The notes: generated by a model from the letters alone, not told the origin. Positions 37,285-45,446 are shown, counted from the first letter of the stretch. The stretch: 64,000 nucleotides of DNA from AC-38 sp033856025 (GCA_033856025.1 JAWVFQ010000033.1:1-64000); one strand, 5' to 3'. Numbers and translations are program-made.

Positions 37285-38880
37285 ATGGCCGTCGCCGCGC
37301 GCCCCGACACGCTGGAGTCGTTCAACCCCGCCACGGGGGAGCGGCTGGGCTCCGTGCCGACCGTCGCGCCGGAGCACGTCCAGGGGATCGTCGACGAGGT
37401 GGCGCAGGTGCAGCCGTTCTGGGCGCAGCTGCCGCCGGCCGAGCGCGGGCGCCACCTGCGCCGCGCGGCCCAGGTGATCCTGGACGAGATCGACGACATC
37501 CGTGACCTGATCGCGCGCGAGCAGGGCAAGCCGCGCACCGAGGCCTACCTGATGGAGATCGTCCCCACGGTCGACGCGCTGCACTGGATCGCCGACGCCG
37601 GGCCGGAGATCCTGGCCGACGAGAAGGTCCCCTTCTCACAGCCCTACTTCAGGACCAAGCGGGGCCACCACGTCTTCGAGCCGCTCGGCGTGGTCGGCGT
37701 CATCGCGCCCTGGAACTACCCCTGGACGATCCCGCTGGGCGAGGTGGCGATGGCGCTGATGGCCGGCAACGGCGTGGTCCTGAAGCCGGCGTCGCTCACG
37801 TGCCTGATCGGCCAGCGCATCGAGCGGGTGTTCGAGCGGGCCGGGCTGCCGGAGGGCATCGTGCGCGCGGTGCACGGCGGCGGGGCCGTCGGGCAGGCGC
37901 TGGTGGAGTCCAGCGCGGCCAAGGTGTTCTTCACGGGCTCGGTCGAGGTGGGGCGCGGCGTCGGCGAGACCTGCGCGCGCCTGATGAAGGGCTCGGTCCT
38001 CGAGCTCGGCGGCAAGGACCCGATGCTCGTGTTGGCCGACGCCCACGTCCCCAACGCCGTCTCCGGCGCGCTGTGGGGCGGGTTCGCCAACGCCGGCCAG
38101 ACGTGCTCGGGGATCGAGCGGGTCTACGTCATGCGCGAGGTGGCCGACCGGTTCCTAGAGGGCGTCGTCGCGGGTGCGCGGCGGCTCACCGTCGGGGACC
38201 CGATGAGCTACGACACCCAGGTCGGGCCGATGGTCTCCCACGACCAGTTCGAGACGGTGCGCGAGCTGGTGGACGACGCCGTGGCGAGCGGCGCGAGGCT
38301 CGAGTGCGGAGGCCCGGTGGAGGTGCCGGGATTCCCCGACGGGGACTTCTACGCGCCGGCCGTCCTCACCGGCGTGACGCACGACATGCGGATCATGCGC
38401 GAGGAGATCTTCGGCCCCGTGCTGCCGGTGATGGTCGTCGACTCCGAGGACGAGGCGGTCGGGCTGGCCAACGACTCGGACTTCGGGCTGGGCGCCTCGA
38501 TCTGGACCCGCGACCGCCCCCGCGCCGACCGGATGGCGCGGGAGATCCGGTCGGGGATGGTGTGGGTCAACGACCACATGTACTCCCACGGCGCCTCCCA
38601 GTGCGCGTGGGGCGGGGTCAAGGACTCGGGGCTGGGGCGCGCCCACTCGAGGTTCGGCTTCTACGAGTGCGTCAACGTGAAGCTGGTGGCGCACGAGCCC
38701 GGCTGGGTGCGCGACTTCTGGTGGCACCCGTACGACGAGGCGCTGGCCAAGGGGATCCGCTCCACGGCCAAGTTCCTGTACTCGGCTCGCGACGCCGACC
38801 GTCGCGAGGCGCTGCGCGAGGGCGCCGGGCCGCTGCTCAAGCTGGCGGGACGGACGCTGCGCTCCTTCGGGCGCCGATAG
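37285..38880 (+). CDS. Aldehyde dehydrogenase family protein with C-terminal extension
   Basis: A 531-residue NAD(P)-dependent aldehyde dehydrogenase. PWNYP carries N144, LELGGKDP carries E240, and NAGQTCSGIERV carries the nucleophile C274. About 50 residues beyond the usual end (from RDFWWHPYDEAL, ending in a basic LRSFGRR) form an amphipathic, basic tail that could contact the membrane. The substrate is not evident; the C274 context resembles broad-range long-chain or betaine-aldehyde-type enzymes. The gene is followed by precorrin-2 dehydrogenase, with no clear functional link. Confidence 0.88.
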   Translation: MAVAARPDTLESFNPATGERLGSVPTVAPEHVQGIVDEVAQVQPFWAQLPPAERGRHLRRAAQVILDEIDDIRDLIAREQGKPRTEAYLMEIVPTVDALHWIADAGPEILADEKVPFSQPYFRTKRGHHVFEPLGVVGVIAPWNYPWTIPLGEVAMALMAGNGVVLKPASLTCLIGQRIERVFERAGLPEGIVRAVHGGGAVGQALVESSAAKVFFTGSVEVGRGVGETCARLMKGSVLELGGKDPMLVLADAHVPNAVSGALWGGFANAGQTCSGIERVYVMREVADRFLEGVVAGARRLTVGDPMSYDTQVGPMVSHDQFETVRELVDDAVASGARLECGGPVEVPGFPDGDFYAPAVLTGVTHDMRIMREEIFGPVLPVMVVDSEDEAVGLANDSDFGLGASIWTRDRPRADRMAREIRSGMVWVNDHMYSHGASQCAWGGVKDSGLGRAHSRFGFYECVNVKLVAHEPGWVRDFWWHPYDEALAKGIRSTAKFLYSARDADRREALREGAGPLLKLAGRTLRSFGRR

Positions 38881-38902
38881 ACGCCCCTCTACCCTTTACG
38901 CC

Positions 38903-39643
38903 ATGCCCGCCCAGGCCTACGCCGGCAAGGAGTGCGTCTGCCAGCTGCGCAGGGGGATCTGCGACCAATCCTGCGTCCAGGGGATGCTCGACACCCCCTT
39001 CTACATCGCCTGCCTGCGCCTGACCGGGCGGCGCTGCCTGGTCGTGGGCGGCGGCGACATCGGCCTGGAGAAGGTGGAGGGCCTGCTGGCGTGCGACGGC
39101 GACGTGGTCCTGGTGGCGCCCGACGCGGTGCCCGAGCTCCGCGCCCTGGCGGACGAGGGCTCGATCCGCTGGGAGCGCCGGGAGTACGCGGGCCCGGCCG
39201 ACCTCGAGGCGACGTTCATCGCGATCGCCGCGACGAACGACACCGACGTGAACATCCGCGTCTACGAGGATGCGGAGCGCCGGGCGATGCTGGTCAACGT
39301 GGTCGACGTCCCGCCCCTGTGCAACTTCATCCTCCCGGCGATCGTGCGCACCGGGCCGCTGGCCATCGCGATCTCCACCGCGGGCGCCTCGCCCGCGCTG
39401 GCCAAGCGGATCAAGCGCCAGATCGCCGAGGAGTACGGCGAGCCCTACGCGCGGCTGGCCGTCATCCTCAACGAGGCGCGGGGATGGGCGAAGGGGACGC
39501 TGCCCACCTACCAGGACCGCAAGGCGTTCTTCGAGGGGATCGTCAACGGCGATCCCGACCCCGTCGAGCTGCTCCGGGCCGGCGACGAGCGCGCGGTGCG
39601 CGACCTCGTGGCCGCCGCCCAGGCCTCGCACGCCCCGGCGTGA
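38903..39643 (+). CDS. Precorrin-2 dehydrogenase with cysteine-rich N-terminus (siroheme pathway)
   Basis: A 246-residue Met8/CysG-N-type protein that oxidises precorrin-2 to sirohydrochlorin and may also chelate iron. CLVVGGGDIGLEKVEGLL (about 45-62) is the NAD-binding motif. NVVDVPPLCNFILPA and IAISTAGASPALAKRIK are conserved active-site and dimer segments. Before the Rossmann fold there is an unusual extension with cysteines C11, C13, C20 and C24. The moaC gene overlaps its stop by four bases (GTGA). The SUMT that makes precorrin-2 is encoded at 47685. Confidence 0.88.
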   Translation: MPAQAYAGKECVCQLRRGICDQSCVQGMLDTPFYIACLRLTGRRCLVVGGGDIGLEKVEGLLACDGDVVLVAPDAVPELRALADEGSIRWERREYAGPADLEATFIAIAATNDTDVNIRVYEDAERRAMLVNVVDVPPLCNFILPAIVRTGPLAIAISTAGASPALAKRIKRQIAEEYGEPYARLAVILNEARGWAKGTLPTYQDRKAFFEGIVNGDPDPVELLRAGDERAVRDLVAAAQASHAPA

Positions 39644-40116
39644 GCGACGGCGGCTTGTCTCACCTCGACGCCGAGGGTCGCGCCTCGATGGTCGACGTGG
39701 GCGGCAAGGCGCTCACGCAGCGCCGGGCCGTCGCCCGCTCCGTGCTGCGCATGTCGCCGGCCACGGCGGAGGCGATCGTCGACCGGGGCACGCCCAAGGG
39801 CGACGTCCTGGCCACCGCGCGCATCGCCGGCATCCAGGCGGCCAAGCGCACCGCCGAGCTGATCCCGCTCTGCCATCCGCTCGCCCTGTCGCACGTCGAC
39901 GTGGAGGCCGACGTCGCCGTCGCCGACGGGACCGTCACCGTGACCGCCTCCGTGGCCACGACCGGGCAGACCGGCGTGGAGATGGAGGCGATGACCGCCG
40001 CGGCCGTCGCCGCCCTGACCGTCTACGACATGGTCAAGGGCCTGGAGCGCGGCGTGGTCGTCGAGGAGGTCGCGCTGCTGGAGAAGACCGGCGGCAAGGA
40101 GGACTGGCGGCGCTAG
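39640..40116 (+). CDS. moaC: Cyclic pyranopterin monophosphate synthase
   Basis: A 158-residue MoaC that converts the MoaA product to cPMP in molybdenum cofactor synthesis. MVDVGGKALTQRRAVA, LIPLCHPLALSHVDVE and EMEAMTAAAVAALTVYDM are the family signatures. The GTG start is set by the overlap with the precorrin-2 dehydrogenase stop. It ends with a four-base convergent overlap with the secreted repeat protein. A moaB-type gene occurs 1.6 kb downstream. Confidence 0.94.
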   Translation: MSDGGLSHLDAEGRASMVDVGGKALTQRRAVARSVLRMSPATAEAIVDRGTPKGDVLATARIAGIQAAKRTAELIPLCHPLALSHVDVEADVAVADGTVTVTASVATTGQTGVEMEAMTAAAVAALTVYDMVKGLERGVVVEEVALLEKTGGKEDWRR

Positions 40117-41636
40117 GAGTGTCGGCGCGGCCGCGGCGCCAAGAGCGTGACCGGGATGATCGCGGTCCGGCGCGTCGTGCCCTGGACGATCTTCAGGGTC
40201 AGCGTCGCCTTGAGCTGCTTCGCCTTGACCAGCGCCTTGAGGCCGGTGGCCGACAGTCGGGGCACCACGGTGACGCTGCGTCCCGGGGCGATCTTGCGCT
40301 TGGACGATCCCAGCCGGACCTTGATGGTCCGACGCGCAGTGCCGAACGCGACGAGCCGGTTGACCAGGATCGTGCCGGTGAGATCGAGCGTGAGCTGGCA
40401 CGTCGCCGCGCCGGGCGCGCAGGTGGCGGTCGTGCCCGGCAGGGTGAAGGCGCCGTTGCCGCCCACCCGGGCCGTCCTGACCCGGCCGCGGCCAAAGCCG
40501 GTGAGGATCGGGTTCCCGCCCCGAGGCTGCGGAACGACCTGCGTCGGCCCGGGACTGGCCGGGCCGGGGTTGGGCGCCTTGGGGCTCCCGGCGCCGGGGT
40601 TCCCGCCGCCCGGGGGCGTGACGCCGGTGCCGGTGCCCACGTAGACGCGGGCCTCTAGACCGGCGAGCACGCACCGGGTCACCGAGGTGCACGCGACGGA
40701 GTTAATCCCGCGAACCGGGTTCAGCGACCCCTTCGTCCAGCTGCTCGGGGTCGTGGGATCGCCCTCGATCGACGAGCCTCCGTTGTCGGCGAGGACGCAC
40801 AGGTTCACCGCCGGACACGCGATCCCGCGCAGGTATGGGCTTCCCGTGGCGACGCGCGTCGGCATCCCGGGCGCGGCGGGGCTGAACGTCAGAGCACGCC
40901 CCGATACGTCGACCGCGGTGCACTGGGTCTCGGACGGACAGGCGATGCCGTTGAGGTTCTGGTTGTTGCCGGGGGCGGGGTCGGGAACGATCGTCGTGAC
41001 CGTGAAGCCCGACCCCGTGGGATCGAACGTGACGAGATCGCCCCGCTGGGAGACGGCGGCACACTGCGTGACGCTCGGGCAGGCGATCCCGAACAGCTCT
41101 CCGACGGCGCCCGTGGCCGTCCCTCCCGCGACGTTGGGAGGCGAGGCCGGGTTGAACGTCAGCGCCTTCGAGGCGTCGCCGACCGCCGTGCACTGGGTCG
41201 CCGCCGGACACGCGATGGCCCTGACGGCTCCGGGGAGGATGGTGGTCAGGTTCGCGGTCGCCGCGGCGTTCGTCGGGTCGAACGTGACCTGGTGCCCGCT
41301 GTCGTCGACGGCGGTGCACTGGGTCGGCGTCGGACACGCGACTCCGTACAGCGTCTTGCCCGCGTCCACCACCACGGCGCTGGGCGTGCCCACGGCCGCC
41401 GGGTCGAACGTGACCTCCTGGCCGGCATCGGTCACCGCGACGCAGCGGGTCGCGGACGGGCACGCGATCCCGTTGTAGGCCGGGATGCTCGAGCCAGCGC
41501 CCAACGTGGCCACTCCGGTCCCCCAGGTGAACGTCGCCGCGCCGGCCGCTGGAGCCACGGCGCCGACGGCGACGAGCACGCATGCGATCGCTGCCGCACG
41601 GCACGCCATCCCTGGCCGCTCGCTCCGTCGATCCAT
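40113..41636 (-). CDS. Secreted seven-repeat cysteine protein (predicted beta-propeller-like)
   Basis: A 507-residue secreted protein. A signal peptide (ACRAAAIACVLVAVGAVAPA) is followed by seven repeats of about 43 residues built on GIACPSxTQCxAVDxxG and V/L-TFDP. Each repeat has two cysteines seven residues apart. A Pro/Gly linker and a C-terminal module (about 400-507) similar to that of the protein at 20043 follow. The repeats suggest one propeller blade each (inference). ATG 41636 is preferred to TTG 41675 because it gives a normal signal peptide. It is divergent from moaB. Confidence 0.75.
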   Translation of the reverse strand: MDRRSERPGMACRAAAIACVLVAVGAVAPAAGAATFTWGTGVATLGAGSSIPAYNGIACPSATRCVAVTDAGQEVTFDPAAVGTPSAVVVDAGKTLYGVACPTPTQCTAVDDSGHQVTFDPTNAAATANLTTILPGAVRAIACPAATQCTAVGDASKALTFNPASPPNVAGGTATGAVGELFGIACPSVTQCAAVSQRGDLVTFDPTGSGFTVTTIVPDPAPGNNQNLNGIACPSETQCTAVDVSGRALTFSPAAPGMPTRVATGSPYLRGIACPAVNLCVLADNGGSSIEGDPTTPSSWTKGSLNPVRGINSVACTSVTRCVLAGLEARVYVGTGTGVTPPGGGNPGAGSPKAPNPGPASPGPTQVVPQPRGGNPILTGFGRGRVRTARVGGNGAFTLPGTTATCAPGAATCQLTLDLTGTILVNRLVAFGTARRTIKVRLGSSKRKIAPGRSVTVVPRLSATGLKALVKAKQLKATLTLKIVQGTTRRTAIIPVTLLAPRPRRHS

Positions 41637-41679
41637 TTCCGCGTCGATCGTCTGCGATTCGCGGCTCGGAGTCAAACGC

Positions 41680-41704
41680 GGGGTACGCAGTAACGGCGTA
41701 CCCC
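41680..41704. promoter_or_regulatory. Inverted repeat in the divergent promoter region
   Basis: GGGGTACGC (41680-41688) and GCGTACCCC (41696-41704) form a perfect nine-base-pair inverted repeat with a seven-base spacer. It lies between the secreted repeat protein (start 41636, minus) and moaB (start 41732, plus). Its central position suggests an operator for one or both genes. The recognising protein is unknown. Confidence 0.45.
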
Positions 41705-41731
41705 CGGCCCGGAGCCGTAACGTTCGGGCGG

Positions 41732-42193
41732 ATGCAGACCGCCGTCATCACGGTGTCCTCCTCGCTCGTGCGCGGGGAGGGCGAGGACGTGTCGGGGCCG
41801 CGGCTGGCGGCCCTGGCGCGGGAGGCCGGCGCGGAGGTGGTGGCCACCGAGGTCGTGCCCGACGACGCCGCGGAGATCGAGGCGCGGCTGCGCGCGCACG
41901 TGGAGGCGGGCGTGGCGTTCGTGTTCACCACCGGCGGCACCGGGCTCACACCGGACGACGTGACGCCGGAGGCCACGCGGGCGGTGATCGAGCGCGACGC
42001 GCCGGGTTTCGCCGAGGCCATGCGCGTCGAGGGCGCGAGGCACACTCCCCTGGGCATCCTCACCCGCGGCGTCTCGGGAGTCGCCGGGCGCACGCTCATC
42101 GTCAACTTCCCCGGCAGCCCCCGCGCGATCGACCAGCTCTTCGGGGTCCTCGCCCCCACCCTGCGTCACGTGACCGACACGCTGCGGCGATAG
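41732..42193 (+). CDS. moaB: MoaB/MogA-family molybdenum cofactor protein
   Basis: A 153-residue MPT-binding protein of the MogA/MoaB fold. AVITVSSSLVRGEGEDVSGPRL is split here as the first strand and the loop GEGEDVSGP; FTTGGTGLTPDDVTPEA is the molybdopterin-binding signature. The family adenylylates molybdopterin. The start at 41732 is chosen because the conserved fold begins there. Thirty bases separate it from the HTH-MNT gene, so it may be the first gene of the coupled operon that follows. Confidence 0.9.
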   Translation: MQTAVITVSSSLVRGEGEDVSGPRLAALAREAGAEVVATEVVPDDAAEIEARLRAHVEAGVAFVFTTGGTGLTPDDVTPEATRAVIERDAPGFAEAMRVEGARHTPLGILTRGVSGVAGRTLIVNFPGSPRAIDQLFGVLAPTLRHVTDTLRR

Positions 42194-42223
42194 ATTCGTA
42201 TAACCGAGTGATATCGTGCAGTT

Positions 42224-42802
42224 ATGCGAACCAAGCCACCCGGCGCGCTTCCGATCTTCCGCTCCGACCTCCAGGCGCGGCTCCTCGCCGTGCTGCTCCT
42301 CGGCGACGACCGACCGGCCTCCACGCGCGACCTCGGCACGGCGACGGGCGCGTCGGCGGCCTCGCTGCACCGCGAGCTGCGGCGGCTGGAGGATGCCGGG
42401 ATCGTCGAGCATGATCGCGTCGGGCGATCGAAGCTCTACCGGGCCGCGATCGGCTCACCGCTCCACGCACCGCTCCGTGAGCTGCTCGAGCGAACCCTCG
42501 GCGTGGAGACGACGCTCCGCGAGCGCCTCGCGGCCGTTCCGGGCGTCGAGCTCGCGGCGATCTTCGGATCCTGGGCGGCGGGGCGCGTCGCGTCCGACAG
42601 CGACGTGGACGTCCTCGTGGTCGGCGACGTCGAGCGCGACCGGCTTTTGCGCGAGATCCGTGAGGTCGAGCGCGTCGCCGGCCGCGAGGTGAACGTCACC
42701 GCCTACGACTCCGCCGAGTTCGAGCGGCGCCGCGCGGACCGCGGGGGGTTCGTGGCCACGATCCTCTCCCGGCCGCTCACCCCGCTGATCGGAGAGCTGT
42801 GA
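42224..42802 (+). CDS. HTH domain fused to minimal nucleotidyltransferase (MNT)
   Basis: A 192-residue two-domain protein. Residues 15-80 form a winged helix-turn-helix (STRDLGTATGASAASLHREL, then a wing at VGRSKLYRA). Residues 100-192 form a minimal nucleotidyltransferase with the exact GS-x10-D-x-D motif (G115-S116...D127-x-D129) followed by LVVGD. MNT proteins act as antitoxins that AMPylate HEPN toxins in known MNT/HEPN pairs. The stop overlaps the HEPN-like gene (GTGA). The fused HTH would allow self-regulation. Confidence 0.85.
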   Translation: MRTKPPGALPIFRSDLQARLLAVLLLGDDRPASTRDLGTATGASAASLHRELRRLEDAGIVEHDRVGRSKLYRAAIGSPLHAPLRELLERTLGVETTLRERLAAVPGVELAAIFGSWAAGRVASDSDVDVLVVGDVERDRLLREIREVERVAGREVNVTAYDSAEFERRRADRGGFVATILSRPLTPLIGEL

Positions 42803-43203
42803 CACCCGCGCGAGTGGAGGACGTGGCGGCGGACGTTGCCGAGGCGCGGCGCATCGCCGCGCAGGCCGGGGCGCATCTCGACAGCGCGAGACTGGCCGGT
42901 GTTGACAGCGAGTCCGCCTACGGCCTCTGCTACCAGGCCGTCCTGAAGGCCTTCATCGCGGTGCTGCTCGGGGACGGGCGGCGGGTCACCGGAGGGACGG
43001 GCGGTCACGTCCTGGTCCTGCGCGAGGCCGGCACGCGGCTGGAGCTCCCCGACGAACTGATCGACCGCCTGGACGCGCTGCGCCGCGCCCGCCACCGCGT
43101 CTTCTACGACGCCGCCGAGGTCTCGCGGCTGGAGCTCGAGGGCGCGCGTCGCGACGCGCGGGCCGCGGTGGAGGCCGCGCGAAGGTGGCTGGCCGGGCGA
43201 TGA
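42799..43203 (+). CDS. HEPN-like helical protein
   Basis: A 134-residue all-helical protein encoded immediately after the MNT gene, as in HEPN/MNT pairs. The third-helix region RRARHRVFYDAAEVSRLEL resembles the variant R-(N/H)-x3-Y motif of HEPN domains. The canonical ribonuclease motif R-x4-6-H is not clearly present (closest R95/R98 with H99). It could be a degenerate HEPN or a nucleotide-binding partner without RNase activity. Its stop overlaps the ccmA start (ATGA), an unusual position for a toxin candidate. Confidence 0.7.
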   Translation: MTPARVEDVAADVAEARRIAAQAGAHLDSARLAGVDSESAYGLCYQAVLKAFIAVLLGDGRRVTGGTGGHVLVLREAGTRLELPDELIDRLDALRRARHRVFYDAAEVSRLELEGARRDARAAVEAARRWLAGR

Positions 43204-43868
43204 ACGCCGTCGAGCTGCGCGGCGTCGGCCGGGCGTACGGCGACCGGGTGGTGCTGCGCGACGTGTCCGCGACGGTGGAGGCGGGCGGGACGCTGGTGGT
43301 CTTCGGGCCCAACGGCGCGGGCAAGACGACGCTGCTGCGGATCCTGGCCACGCTGCTGCGGCCCCACGCCGGCGAGGTCGTAGTGCAGGGGCACGCGCTG
43401 CCCGGCGAGGCCTGGCGGGCCCGCGGCGCCATCGGCTTCCTCGGCCACGAGCCGCTTCTGTACCGCGACCTGTCCGCGCGCGAGAACCTGCGCTACCTCG
43501 CGCGGCTGTACGGCGTAGCCGGCGAGCGGATCGAGTCCCTGCTCGGCGCGCTGGACATGACGCTGCGCGGCGACGAGCCGCTGCGGACGCTGTCGCGCGG
43601 CATGGTGCAGCGGGTGGCGGTCTGCCGCGCGGTCCTGCACGAGCCGGCCGTCCTGCTGCTCGACGAGCCGTTCGCCAACCTCGATCCCGCCGCCGGGGCG
43701 GCGGTCAGGCCGCTGCTGGCCGCGGGGACGCGCGTGCTGACGTCGCACGACCCCGAGCGCGACCTCGAGCAGGCCGACGTGGTGCTGGGCCTGCGCGGGG
43801 GGCGCGCGGAGATCTCCCGCCCCGCGGACGCCGTCAGCGCCGCCGACGTCCGGGCGCTGTACGCATGA
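43200..43868 (+). CDS. ccmA: Heme exporter ATP-binding protein CcmA
   Basis: A 222-residue ABC ATPase. Walker A GPNGAGKTT, the signature LSRGMVQRV (the LSGGQ variant usual in CcmA), Walker B VLLLDEPFANLD and the switch region TSHDPE are visible. CcmA with CcmB powers release of heme-loaded CcmE in cytochrome c maturation. The start at 43200 is given by the ATGA overlap with the HEPN-like gene, and its end overlaps ccmB the same way. Confidence 0.92.
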   Translation: MNAVELRGVGRAYGDRVVLRDVSATVEAGGTLVVFGPNGAGKTTLLRILATLLRPHAGEVVVQGHALPGEAWRARGAIGFLGHEPLLYRDLSARENLRYLARLYGVAGERIESLLGALDMTLRGDEPLRTLSRGMVQRVAVCRAVLHEPAVLLLDEPFANLDPAAGAAVRPLLAAGTRVLTSHDPERDLEQADVVLGLRGGRAEISRPADAVSAADVRALYA

Positions 43869-44536
43869 GGACGGCCGCCGCCATCCTGCGCAAGGACCTG
43901 CGCCTGGAGCTGCGCACCAAGGAGGCGGTGCCCGCGATGGCGCTGTTCTCGCTGACGACGTTCGTGATCTTCCACTTCGGACTGGACCGCCGCAGCCTGG
44001 AGGGCGACCTGGCCGCGGGCGTGCTCTGGGTGACGCTCCTGTTCGCCGCGATGCTCGGCATCAACCGGCTGTTCGTGGCCGAGCGCGAGCAGGGCGGCTT
44101 CGACGCGTTCCTGCTGGCGCCCGTGGACCGCACGGCGATGTTCCTGGCCAAGGCGGCGGGCCTGTTCCTCTATTTGTCCCTGGTCGAGTTGGTCGCCGTC
44201 CCGGCCTTCGCGGTCCTGCTGCTGGGGCCCGGCCCCGGGCAGGCGCTGCCCGAGCTGCTGGCCGTGCTCGTCCTGGCCAACGCCGGCGTCGCCGTGACCG
44301 GCACGCTGGCCGGTGCGCTGGCCGTCCAGACTCGCGCGCGCGACCTGATCGCGCCGCTGGTCGCGCTTCCGCTGCTCGTGCCCGTGGTGATCGCGTCGGC
44401 CCGGGCCACCGCGCCGCTGCTGGCGGAGGGCGGCGCAGGCTCGCTCCCAGCCAAGTGGTTGGCGATCCTCGGCCTATACGATGTGGTCTTCGCCCTCCTG
44501 GCCTACGCGGTCTTCGACTACCTGCTGGAGGACTAG
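43865..44536 (+). CDS. ccmB: Heme exporter membrane protein CcmB
   Basis: A 223-residue protein with six hydrophobic segments. The amphipathic N-terminus AILRKDLRLELRTKEAVPAM is split here by position: the LRKDLRLELR and NRLFVAEREQGGFDAFLLAP blocks are CcmB signatures. It forms the membrane part of CcmAB. Start and stop order (ATGA overlap with ccmA, five bases before ccmC) support one operon. Confidence 0.92.
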   Translation: MRTAAAILRKDLRLELRTKEAVPAMALFSLTTFVIFHFGLDRRSLEGDLAAGVLWVTLLFAAMLGINRLFVAEREQGGFDAFLLAPVDRTAMFLAKAAGLFLYLSLVELVAVPAFAVLLLGPGPGQALPELLAVLVLANAGVAVTGTLAGALAVQTRARDLIAPLVALPLLVPVVIASARATAPLLAEGGAGSLPAKWLAILGLYDVVFALLAYAVFDYLLED

Positions 44537-44541
44537 AACGC

Positions 44542-45276
44542 TTGCTGTACGGCAAGGGCCTGCGCCCCCTCTCGCTCGCCACGGCCGTCACCCTGACGGC
44601 CGCTTTCGCGCTGGTCTTCTTCTACGCGCCCAACGACGCGGACCAGGGCCTCATCCAGAAGATCTTCTACCTGCACGTCCCCATGGCGATCGTCGCGCTG
44701 CTCGGGTTCGTGGCGGGCGGCGTGATGGCGGTCCAGCACCTGCGCACGGGCCGGCGCGAGTGGGACATGCGGTCGTACGTGGCCATTCATCTGTCGTTGG
44801 TCCTGGCCGTGGGCGTCCTGGCCACCGGCGCGATCTGGGCCAAGGGGTCGTGGGGGCACTGGTGGGTGTGGGACGAGCCGACGCTGGTGTCCTTCCTCAT
44901 CGTGTTCCTGCTCTACGCCACCTACCAGCCGCTGCGCTTCTCGATCGAGGATCCCGAGCGCCAGGCGCGCTACGCCTCGGTGTTCGCGATCGTGGCCGGC
45001 GCCTTCGTGCCGCTGAACTTCCTCGCCGTGCGGCTGGCCCAGGCGCTCACCCACCCGCGCGTGCTGTCCACGACCGGCGGGTCGATGCCCGGCGAGATGC
45101 GCCTGACCTTCTACGTCTCGCTGATCGGGATGGCGCTGCTGTTCGTGACGCTGTGGAAGTACGAGATGACCTCCAAGCAGGCGTCGATGCAGCTGCGCGC
45201 CCTGCGGCGCAAGCTGGCCGGCGAGGAGCCGCCGCTGGCCGTCGAGCGCAGCGCCGCCCCGCTGGTGGAGGCCTGA
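44542..45276 (+). CDS. ccmC: Heme handling protein CcmC
   Basis: A 244-residue six-helix membrane protein of the heme-handling family. The tryptophan-rich WWD motif reads GSWGHWWVWDEPTL. Histidines in YLHVPMA and IHLSLVLAV flank it as likely axial ligands. CcmC loads heme onto CcmE. TTG 44542 gives MLYGKGLRPLSL and is the only plausible start close to the conserved part. It overlaps ccmD by one base (TGATG). Confidence 0.9.
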   Translation: MLYGKGLRPLSLATAVTLTAAFALVFFYAPNDADQGLIQKIFYLHVPMAIVALLGFVAGGVMAVQHLRTGRREWDMRSYVAIHLSLVLAVGVLATGAIWAKGSWGHWWVWDEPTLVSFLIVFLLYATYQPLRFSIEDPERQARYASVFAIVAGAFVPLNFLAVRLAQALTHPRVLSTTGGSMPGEMRLTFYVSLIGMALLFVTLWKYEMTSKQASMQLRALRRKLAGEEPPLAVERSAAPLVEA

Positions 45277-45446
45277 TGCCGGCGCTTCCCCTCGACGAGG
45301 CGGGCAAGTACGTCGCGGGCGCCTACGTGGTGTTCCTGGCGCTGATCCTCGTCTACGTGTCGATCATGGCGAGCAAGCTGTCGCGGATCGAGCGCGAGCT
45401 CTCCGAGCTCAACGACCTGGCGGACAAGCGGGAGGGGACGTCGTGA
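45276..45446 (+). CDS. ccmD: CcmD-like small membrane protein
   Basis: A 56-residue protein with one membrane helix (YVAGAYVVFLALILVYVSIMA) followed by a charged coiled-coil-prone tail (KLSRIERELSELNDLADKRE). Size, topology and position immediately after ccmC match CcmD, which stabilises the CcmABC complex. The sequence itself is poorly conserved in this family, so the call depends on context. Its stop overlaps the hemA start (GTGA). Confidence 0.82.
   Translation: MPALPLDEAGKYVAGAYVVFLALILVYVSIMASKLSRIERELSELNDLADKREGTS

Noticed and set aside
41637..41675. Upstream TTG start (41675) for the secreted cysteine-repeat protein
   Set aside because: It would add 13 charged residues before the signal peptide; ATG 41636 gives a normal export signal.
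42224..43203. Straight call of an active toxin-antitoxin module
   Set aside because: The MNT motif is perfect, but the HEPN-like partner lacks a clear R-x4-6-H ribonuclease motif and the pair is coupled to housekeeping genes, so only the domain identities are claimed.
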